A stretch of DNA of 64,000 nucleotides from Maratus speciosus (taxonomy: Eukaryota > Arthropoda > Arachnida > Araneae > Salticidae): positions 599,095,038 to 599,159,037 of the forward strand of contig OZ010786.1 in the NCBI GenBank assembly GCA_963932465.1. The letters run 5' to 3'. Shown here one piece after another: positions 56,067-64,000 of the stretch. Position numbers and translations under genes: made by a program. The stretch's first letter is position 1, and each line of letters opens with the position of its first letter. Under the pieces are notes generated by a model, which was not told the DNA's origin, did no database searches, and saw only the letters and a list, made by a program, of their open reading frames with translations.

Positions 56067-57345
56067 AGCAATTTAACAAATTACAACGACCATTTGGAAA
56101 ATGATTTTTTCGATGACTAAAATTTACGACATAAAAAATCGCACGGAGTTGATCCTACATTACGTACGCCATGAATTAAACCTTAATAGTGTTATTACAC
56201 GTTACAATTGCAAGCGACAAAAATCGCCTGCGACCCGTCAGATTTCTTAAAACTTACTTATTATCCACCTGAAACTTACGTATTATCCAAGCATTTCATT
56301 GGCTGTTTGGAAAAAGATCTTTTCCATCGTCCAAGAAATCTGACGACCCATTTTAAATGAAATTTCATTCTGAAACTTCTAAACATCCCACAATATTACT
56401 TTTTACACAAAAAAAAAATGTACTTTTATGTAATGAGAAAAAAATGTACTTTTAAATGCAATTTGTTTGAAAGCTGTATCTCAATTTGTTTCTGAGTTAT
56501 TAATTTTTTTGTAGTTTTTATTACTTTTTTGTCATAGTGGCAACAGAAGTATCCATCTCTGTTGAAAGTAAAGGGAAATACAGATTACTGTATAGACCAA
56601 TCAGAAAACGAATAAAATGAGGATTAAACCAATAAAAAGCTTCAGATATGCTTTTGATTTCCTACCCTGACGAGGACAATAACCATTTTTCCAAAGGGTT
56701 AATAAAATAAAGCAATTTAACAAATTACAACGAACATTTGGAAAATGATTTTTTCAAAGACTAAAATTTAAGACATAGAAAATCGCACGGAGTTGATCAT
56801 ACATTACGTACGCCATGGATTAAAGATTAACATTCCTGGACCCATCATGAACAAATTTTAAAATAAATTTCAGTTTTACAATTTTCGGTACTGTAAATTT
56901 TTAAGCTTCTACGGAGCTGGTCATACATTACGTACGCCATGGATTAAACATTAATATTCCTAGACCAATTTTAAATGAAATTTCATAAACTTCTAAACAT
57001 CCCACAATATGTTACTTTTTACACCATAGTATAGAGAAAAAAATGTACTTTTAAATGCAATTTGTTTGAAAGCTGTACCTCAATTTGTTTCTGAGTTATT
57101 AATTTTTTTTTTTTTGTAGTTTTTATTACTTTTTTGTCATAGTGGCAACAGAAGTATCCATCTCTGTTGAAAGTAAAGGGAAAATACAGATTACTGTATA
57201 GACCAATCAGAAAACGAATAAAATGCGGATTCAACCAATAAAATGCGGATTCAACCAATAAAATGCGGATTCAACCAATAAAACGCTTCAGATATGTTTT
57301 TGATTTCCTACCTTGACCGAGCACAATAACCATTTTTCCAAATGG
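56067..57345. repeat. Tandem pair of ~0.64-kb units
   Basis: Unit 1 56067-56710 and unit 2 56711 to about 57345 share AGCAATTTAACAAATTACAA at the start, ATCGCACGGAGTTGATC, ACATTACGTACGCCATG, TGAAAGCTGTATCTCAATTT and AACCATTTTTCCAAA at the end. A smaller internal duplication of the ACGTACGCCATGGATTAAA segment occurs in unit 2 (56805 and 56930). Confidence 0.85.
57221..57280. repeat. Three exact 20-bp repeats
   Basis: AAATGCGGATTCAACCAATA repeated three times without change at 57221, 57241 and 57261. Confidence 0.97.
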
Positions 57346-57789
57346 TTAAAAAAAAAATTGAAATAGCTAAACGAAGTATTACCAACTTTATAAAATTTAA
57401 AAATCTTAATTTATGACTCTAATGCAGGGTTCCTACATAGTAAATAAATACAGTGAAACCTCTCTGAAAGACCACCTCTAAAAGGAGACCACCTCTATAA
57501 GGAGACCACCTCTCATAAAGACCGTTTATTTATGGTCTATAATTTTTGGCTATAGGCTCAATATTAATTTTCCTCCATTAAAGGACCACTATTTCCCGCC
57601 TCCCTCTCTAAAAGACCACTTTTAAACTTTTCAAAATTGCAGAAGCTATAGAGGGAAAAGATTTTTGTGCAAGCAATGGGTGAGTGGAGACGTTTTGTGA
57701 CAGAAACAACATTGTCTTCAAATCTATTTCTGGAGAATCAGCCGATGTAGATGAAAAAGTGTTAGTGGAATAAAAATCTGTCTTCCATT

Positions 57790-58540
57790 GATTCTCGCAG
57801 GATATTCAGATCGTGACATTTATAATCTGGATGAGTTTGGATTATTTGTCTGTGCCTTGCCCAATAAAACTCTTATGGAGAAAACAGATAAAGCAAAATA
57901 AGGGAAACAGGCCAAACAGCGACTTACTGCGGCCCTTTGTGGGAATGCCGCTGGATTGAAAGAAAAACCAATCATAATATGGAAGACTCAAAGCCTCATT
58001 GCTTTTAAAATGTTGATGTGACAAAAACAAGAATGATTTAAAATCTAACGGAAAAGCATAGATGACACCCACCATTTTTGAAAATTGTTTGCATGACTTT
58101 GACAAAAAGATGACCAAACATGGAGAAACGTTATCCTTATTTTGGATAATGTTTCATGTCATTTGTATGATGCACAGCTGGAATGTGTGAAACTTCAGTT
58201 TCTCCCTCCTAACACTTCAGCCGTTTCATCGGGGAATTATTCATTGTTTCAAGTTGGAATAAAGACATTTTGTTTTACGAAAGCTCATTTCGATAATACA
58301 TGAGACCAAAAATGCGTCCGACATTGTAAAATCGACCAATGTATTTTAGGCTATTCGATGGACAAAATGTGCATGGGATAACGTAAAGACACAAACAATT
58401 GTCAATTGCTTCAGTTCTTGTGGACTAAGCAATTTATCCACAGAAAAATTCATTGATGATATCGATGCCTTAGAAGATGAAGTGATTCAGCTTTCAAATG
58501 CAACTAAAGTTGATTATGACCCTCAAATCACATGAATATG
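57790..58540 (+). pseudogene. Tigger/pogo-family transposase, catalytic Asp lost, several stops
   Basis: DRDIYNLDEFGLFVCALPNK includes the first catalytic Asp (GAT 57830-57832), followed by KQAKQRLTAALCGNAAG, the standard Tigger segment (KxxKxRLTxLLCxNxxG). LILDNVSCHLYDAQLECVKL holds the second Asp (58144-58146) and continues QFLPPNTSAV. After a frameshift, LQPFHRGIIHCFK stands where the family has LQPLDQGI, so the third catalytic Asp is His (CAT 58227-58229). The C-terminal part WDNVKTQTIVNCFSSCGLS is still readable. Stops lie at 57898-57900 and elsewhere. The N-terminal psq/CENP-B-type HTH domains are not clear. Dead copy. Confidence 0.85.
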
Positions 58541-58964
58541 AGGAAGCTCTTGGGTGTTACGAGGATTTATCTGAAGACTAGGAAAATCGTATCATAGAAA
58601 ATCTCGACAAGTGTAAGACTTTAAACTTTTTATATTAAAAAATAAATTTTACAATCATTTATAAAAATGAATGATACTACAATCGAGATTTTTAAAAATC
58701 TATTTTAGGAATTCATTCTGATTCAGACGACGAGGTTCCGCTAGTTAAAGCTTCTATTTCATGTCAAGAAACATTTGTTGAAATCAATAGATGGATAGAA
58801 AATTCGATACCTGTTAGAGACGATACAACAATAAATAATTTGTTTAAAGAGATCGAAGAATGTTTAGAAACAAAAATTGTTAAGTTGTTAAAATAAAATC
58901 AAACTAATATTAATAATAATTCCTTCTATAAAGCTGTATAGAGATGAAAAATAATAAACGAATT

Positions 58965-58966
<2 letters not shown>

Positions 58967-58996
<30 letters not shown>
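58967..58996. repeat. (AT)15 microsatellite
   Basis: Thirty bases of uninterrupted alternating AT in the 3' part of the Tigger element. Confidence 0.9.
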
Positions 58997-59000
<4 letters not shown>

Positions 59001-59264
59001 TAGTAAGTATTTCATGAAACTTTGATTTACCCATCACCTCTATTCAGAGACCACTTCTCTGAAAGACCGATTTTGTATGGTCTAATGGGTGGTCTCCTTA
59101 GAGAGGTTTCACTGTATATGACATATACATTTTAAATTTTAAAATCAGATAATACATGACAGTCAAGTAAACAAAAATGGGAAACGGGAAACAGAGAAAG
59201 GTGTTTTGATGCGAAATAATGACTACTTAAAATTGTTAAAGATGAGAATCTTGAAATGCTTCTT

Positions 59265-60110
59265 GTTACTTTCTTCTATCTTTACAAGAAGAAAGTATTG
59301 GATCCGTGAAAATTTTCGTCTTTCGTCTTTACACGTTTTAGGGGTCAGAGATTCCGAAAAACATGTTTTTACAAAATGTCTGTCTGTGAGACTGTGACTC
59401 TGTCTGTCTGTATGTATGTGACACAAATTTTGTGGGCACTCTATCTCAAGAACTAATGCACGGAATTTGATAAAAAATTATATTCAGTTAGTCCCTGATA
59501 TAAATTGGTGCTGATTAGTTTTTGACGTAAATCGCTCAAAAGGCGGCGCTGCTGTGCAGCATTTTTCATGATTTCCACTATAGCTCAATCACCAGAACTA
59601 ATGCACGGATTTTCATCAAACCTCAGATTCAGTTAGCCCTTGACATGACTTGACGTTTTATACATTTTGGTATAAATCGCTCAACAGGTGTCGCTGCTAT
59701 GCTGCATTTTTGGGATTTCCGCAATAGCTCTATTTTAAGAACTAATGCTTGGATTTTCAACAAACTTCAGATTCAGGTCTATCTTGATATGAATTAGAGC
59801 TGTTTATGTTTTGGTGCAAATCGCTCCGCAGGTGGCGCTGCTATGCTGCATTTTTCAGAATTTCCACTATAGCCCTATCTAAATAACTAATGCACGAATT
59901 TTCATCAAACCTTAAGATTCAGGTATACCTTGATATCAATTACTGCTGTTTATGTTTTGGTGTAAATCATTCAACAGGTGGCGCTGCTATGCTACATTTT
60001 TCAGAATTTCCGCTACAGCTGTATTTCAAGAATTAATTCAGGAATTTTTTTTAAAGTTCAAATTCAGATATACTTTGATATGAATTGGTGCTAAACTGGT
60101 GTAATTTCTT
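59265..60110 (+). repeat. Dispersed repeat with five ~142-bp tandem units
   Basis: Starts TACTTTCTTCTATCTTTACA, then TTACACGTTTTAGGGGTCAG, GATTCCGAAAAACATGTTTT and TGTCTGTCTG repeats, then units with AAGAACTAATGCACGGATTT and AGGTGGCGCTGCTATGCTGC at about 59448, 59590, 59731, 59877 and 60020. Reverse-oriented relative at 21290-22070. No coding potential. Confidence 0.82.
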
Positions 60111-60745
60111 ATACTATTTAAATGATTTAATTCACGCGATTTATATAGAAGAAAATTTTGTGATGGCCACAGCATACTAGTGTATTGTGTTATCTATAGA
60201 AAGAAAATTTAGTGACCAACGATTTTCCACCAATTTAATAAATTACTAAAATGAATTACAAAATGTGGCAATGTTATCAATGGTAATGCTTAATTCGAGC
60301 CTCTTCAAACATTTTGCGAAGATAAAAATACAGCATACATAACACCTTTAACCAGTGATGTATCCAAGGGACTGGGCTGATGGGGCTACAGCCCCCTCTG
60401 AAATTTATTGAAAACATCAAGTTTAATTACGAAACTTTAGCAAAATATAATGAAACCTGCTAAGATGAAATTCAAAGGAACAAAAGGAATAACCGTTTTA
60501 GACAGGTTTTATCTTAGAAAATGTGTTATTTCGCAAAGACCATCAATTTTTCCATTTCAGCCATGTTTTCGTTATGCACAGGCTCTTTTTACATACGTTT
60601 TATTGTGTGAAATATGATAAGTGGTGATTAAAAGTGCATTGTTGATTTTTATGAGTTTAAAAAACATTAATAAAACAAAAGGCTTACACTTGCTATTTAT
60701 CAGTTTGAAAGTCTGTGATGGTAATTCATAGAGATTGACGAAGTA
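60111..60745. other. No gene seen; possible hAT/pogo scraps
   Basis: CAGTGATGTATCCAAGGGAC at about 60353 and GGGGCTACAGCCCC look like a hAT terminus. TAGACAGGTTTTATCTTAGA near 60510 resembles the degenerate pogo-like block at 45100-45640. Confidence 0.4.
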
Positions 60746-60850
60746 CAGTAGACTCCCTCAAATCCGCACATTTTGGAACCAGAGGTTGAGCGGATTTTAG
60801 AATTTTGCGGATTTCTGGTCATTGCTTTGTTTACATTTTTTAAACAGTAA
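60746..60850. mobile_element. TIR fragment, CAGTAGACTCCCTCAAAT family, copy 2
   Basis: CAGTAGACTCCCTCAAAT after TA at 60746. The next 100 bp follow 14926-15030. Truncated by the Helitron that begins at about 60895. Confidence 0.62.
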
Positions 60851-61638
60851 TTTGAATGCAATAATGCTATCAAAATTATAAGGAATGGTTGTAATCCTTC
60901 TATATATACAAAAAAGTTTTGATTTGGAAATGGACCAATGAAAATCTGCGCAGATATTCCCAGTAGATCGGCATCCAATTGGAATGCTTAAGCATAGTCT
61001 TTCTTCATTAATATTAAAAAAAACTGTTACATACAAAAATATGAAATTCGGTGGTATTATAGAGAAATGTTTGATAAACACGCTGATGCAGACAGTTTTC
61101 AAATCGAATAATTATTTTAAGATATATTTAATATTAAAGTTGCTCAAAGTCGTTCCATTAAAAAGTTTTATAGGAGCAAAAACTATACATAGGAATTTAA
61201 TATGAGAAGTTCTCGGTGTGCAGACTGCATTTATCTTTTTTATTTGATTCATTTTTTGAGAATTTATTTCCATTTTAAATTCAAATTTTAAGCATTTCAA
61301 GAGATATTTTTTACATATTTTAGAAAAGGATATTGTTTTAAATTGTTGCCAATTTTTAAAACAGTGCAAAGAATAATATTTCCTTCAAATTAAAAATTTA
61401 TTTACACGTGACTATTATAAACAGAAAAAAAAACTTTAAAATTAGAATTAAATGATTATACGTTAAAAGCAGGAAAATTACGTCATAAGAACCATATTTA
61501 CACTTGAATTTTAAAAGAGAAACAAAATGTTAAAATAAAAAAATCATTATTATGCGTTAAAACTTGTAAATGGAGGAAATTACGTCATATTTAAAATGGC
61601 CAAAAAATATGGCAAAACAATTTAAATTAAAAAATATA

Positions 61639-62500
61639 CAGTCAGACCTAGTTATACCGACACCCGGTTTTCACGTCACTCCGCTTATCATGTCAGTTTT
61701 TCAAAGTTCCGATTTTCTGTATATTATTTTAATGTAAATAAATTCCGGATTTTACGTCGTTAAATAATTTTCAACTCCGGATATCCCGACGGTTTAGGAA
61801 AAGTGTCCATTTTTCATAATCCATCTTATTAGCATGGAAATTAAGCAGTAAGAAATGTCTTAGCCAAACTTTTCACAAAAGTGTCTAAATTACCCTTTGA
61901 GATAAATGAGAAATTTTACTTCAATCCTTTGACTAAATAAACCAACACACTATGAATGACCCAATTAAGATCCAGATAGATGTATCAGTCTACTCGCGGT
62001 CTTTTTGTTCTGGTCAGGCGGCGCTTCCTTGTGGTTACACGTCGTTTTTCATCCGACTAAAACCGAAGTATTGCATTGCATTGAAATGATCAGAAATTAT
62101 CTAACATCCATATCTGAAAAAACGAATATTGATTACGATTCGATGTATAATATCACAAAAAGAATTGTAGGAAGCTTATCTACAGCTAAGCAAACCTTAA
62201 TTCATCAATATTTCATGTAACAAAAAAAAAAAAAGAAAAAAAAAAAACAAGTCATCGTAAATCTGATTTTTATTCCTTTCAATTTTGTTTTTGTTTTTGT
62301 TTTTGTGTTTATTTTGTTTAATAATAATGTTTTATTGCTTAAAACTGCAGGAACAGTTATGAATTTCAAATTGTCTTAAATTAATTAAAAGTACAGCTTT
62401 TTATAAACATATTTTTCTTCAACTCCGGTTACCGCGATACTCCGCTTATGACGACACATTTTTCTGGTCATTAGAGTGTCGGGATAACGAGGTTCGACTG
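61639..62500 (+). mobile_element. Tigger/pogo-type deletion derivative, TA TSD
   Basis: CAGTCAGACCTAGTTATACC at 61639 and the inverse of CAGTCGAACCTCGTTATCCC ending 62500, both next to TA. GTATCC/ACTCCGGxT blocks are mirrored inside both ends. The 862-bp interior keeps only the C-terminal end of a transposase. Confidence 0.88.
62050..62220 (+). pseudogene. C-terminal remnant of Tigger-type transposase
   Basis: The frame reads TEVLHCIEMIRNYLTSISEK then VGSLSTAKQTLIHQYFM and stops at TAA 62218-62220. Tigger-type transposases end in an ALxxLExxxxYF helix and a KQTxIxxYF tail, which this resembles. The catalytic core is deleted. The frame extends upstream to an ATG at 62005, but that part has no similarity I recognise. 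Confidence 0.6.
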
Positions 62501-62590
62501 TATTTGCTCGAGACATTTATTTGATATTTTGAGATGATCTTTTCAATTATTATCGTGAATTCGAAGACAGTGCAAATAATATATCTACCA

Positions 62591-63037
62591 TATATATATA
62601 AAATCCTAACGAAACGAATTTATGAAACGATTCTTTGAAACGACTGATTAAACAACTGTTTATGTTTCGCGATTTCTCCTAAAATATGGAATACTTTGCG
62701 ATGAAATTAACACCAAAAATCAGCATTGATCCGCAGATCTCAAAACTGGTATTAGAATTTTTAAATTCGAATTAGTTTTCGAAATATTAATTTTTTTCTA
62801 ATTTTATATACATTTTTCAAATGATGGCAACTCAAATTTTAATCAAACAGATTTTTTTTTTTTTTTCATATTTCAGAAAAGGTTGACCTGGTAACCCGGC
62901 TATTGTAGTTTATTTGATAATAAATGTTTATTTACTTTTATTTCTTTTTATAAATTATATAAATTATTGTGTTCTATAATTATTAATTATTTTTTTATAT
63001 TTCCTTTAGAAAATAATAGAAAATAATTAAAAAATAC
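62591..63037. other. No gene seen
   Basis: TCTACCATATATATATAAAA at about 62585 looks like another Helitron-type 5' start. The rest is unassigned AT-rich sequence. Confidence 0.4.
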
Positions 63038-63332
63038 GGTACTACTTAGTTATTCCGTGGACTCATTTCGCCAAATTATATAAATTGCCAAAACACTCGC
63101 CAAATTATACTAATTGGCATAATTTTTATTTTAAATAACGAAAGAACAAATAAATTAGTATAACATTAATAAATATACAAATAAAAAGTTGAAACAAAAA
63201 TCACTTCATGACGTAAACACGTGTAACTTGCTTAAAGTCAAGTGAATGTGACATTTAAGATCAACTATTATTGGCATTTAATCTTACAGTTTGGCGACAG
63301 ATTTTTGGTCGACGGGATAACTAAGTAATACC
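63038..63332. mobile_element. GGTAYTAC-type MITE, complete, 8-bp TSD
   Basis: GGTACTACTTAGTTATTCCG at 63038, inverse end GGATAACTAAGTAATACC (minus the first bases) at 63332, flanks AAAAATAC and AAAAATGC (7 of 8). 295 bp, opposite orientation to copy 1 judged by the CACGTGTAA/TTACACGTG landmark. Confidence 0.85.
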
Positions 63333-63340
63333 AAAAATGC

Positions 63341-63380
63341 ATATGTAACTGGTATTTGAAAACGAGGTTTTCGCCAAATT

Positions 63381-63411
<31 letters not shown>

Positions 63412-64000
63412 TCACTCCAAACCTGCTGTGCGTATATGACATCTGGCCAAATATTACCACTCGAAAAGAAAAAAAATGCTAATTGGCGAGTTGAAAAAAA
63501 GCTATTGGCGAGATTTGCATCCGGCTAGCGTAGCAGTACCAAGAATTCTTTGTAACCATGGCAAATTTTATGTAGTTTTATTCGATTTTTTTTTTTTTTT
63601 TTTTTTTTTTTAATCAAAATGGAAAACTTACGGTCTGATATTGGCGCGATTTTTTTCTGACTCCAATGTCATATACGGAACGGCCATTTAATTGGCGCCA
63701 AAGTATCGTTATTTTGCTTGATATGGTAAGCCGGATGTTGTTGTTTATGCTGTTGATGCGTTCCCCAAATTGGCATCGTTAAAAAATCGCGCCAATATGG
63801 GACGTATATGACATCTGTGCCAAACTTTCATATGAACGGCGAAGGGATCAGACCGTATTTGTTTATGGCAGTTGATGACTTGAACTATTATAATATAGAT
63901 GAAATGATGGCGATAGAATAATATTTGGCGACTTATTACCTGTGCCTGGCTAACATTAAAGTACCAAAATGGCACCTGGAGTATAAAAAGCGAAGTGGTC
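63341..64000. other. No gene seen; repeated TTGGCG motifs
   Basis: TTGGCGAGTTG, TTGGCGAGATT, TTGGCGCGATT, TTGGCGCCAAA and related words recur, along with ATATGACATCTGxCC twice (63436, 63808). This suggests a decayed inverted or tandem repeat. A run at about 63388-63411 and T run at about 63580-63611. The open minus-strand frame at 63745-63975 has no recognisable domain. Confidence 0.45.

Larger units (their letters stand above)
57451..59114 (+). mobile_element. Tigger/pogo element, TA TSD, about full length
   Basis: CAGTGAAACCTCTCTGAAAG at 57451 after TA. Inverse end CTCCTTAGAGAGGTTTCACTG at 59114 before TA. AAAGACCACC/GGTGGTCT motifs repeat in both ends. The 1664-bp interior carries one recognisable transposase on the plus strand, interrupted by stops and shifts, and an AT microsatellite at 58967-58996. 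Confidence 0.9.
60895..62590 (+). mobile_element. Helitron HB relative, alternative 5' end, 3' truncated, interrupted
   Basis: TCCTTCTATATATACAAAAA begins at 60895. The body follows the copy at 50037. It is interrupted at 61639-62500 by a TA-flanked element, resumes with GCTCGAGACATTTATTTGAT, and is lost near 62590, before the HB 3' hairpins. Confidence 0.75.

Noticed and set aside
57842..58117. 91-residue minus-strand frame
   Set aside because: Antisense to the Tigger transposase core.
60797..61102. 101-residue minus-strand frame, also partly present at 50008-50244
   Set aside because: Similarity between the two comes from Helitron HB relatives at both loci, not from a shared gene.

Overview
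The window is AT-rich, intron-scale eukaryotic DNA with no convincing host gene. Every open frame I could interpret is a decayed transposase or a chance or repeat-derived frame. The mix of families suggests an arthropod, most likely a chelicerate such as a spider. It holds long Tc1/mariner elements whose transposase has an N-terminal HTH, pogo/Tigger relatives, hAT MITEs with perfect 8-bp target duplications, Helitrons, tRNA-derived repeats and hammerhead-like motifs. The organism call is inference from repeat content, not from a marker gene.

Layout. 0-10 kb: Tc1 fragment cut by the left edge, a truncated palindromic MITE, a full-length dead mariner with about 110-bp TIRs (2879-4234), a 1.3-kb minisatellite of 33-bp units (5795-7095), and a MITE with 8-bp TSDs. 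10-16.5 kb: a hAT element nested in another hAT (10063-13814), then a two-layer inverted-repeat structure carrying two oppositely oriented tRNA-like heads (15176-16426). 16.5-31 kb: tandem repeats, TTAA and TA MITEs, a pair of inverted hammerhead-ribozyme-like motifs (20757-20857), a TA-flanked element carrying Helitrons (22792-25856), and a 4-kb inverted repeat carrying two smaller elements (26660-30705).

31-39.5 kb: a Helitron (31310-36949) split by a hAT, which is split by a second Helitron, which is split by a further copy of that Helitron. Next to it lie a pogo-like element with a 300-bp, 99% identical internal duplication and a near-perfect 370-bp palindrome. 41-51 kb: another hAT-in-hAT nest carrying a Tc1 pseudogene and a TTAA MITE, two more Helitron copies, and two tRNA-derived SINE-like heads. 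51-64 kb: a 0.95-kb tandem duplication, nested TIR elements, a 0.64-kb tandem duplication, a Tigger/pogo element with a lost catalytic residue, a tandem array with 142-bp units, and a Helitron interrupted by a second Tigger-type element.

Nothing here works as a pathway. The value of the window is its readable insertion history: several TSDs and host-sequence joins are exact, so the relative order of insertions can be deduced. I found no rRNA, CRISPR array, or intact protein gene. The most unusual signals are the paired hammerhead-like motifs, the palindromic tRNA-bearing element, and the microsatellite built into the Helitron 5' ends.
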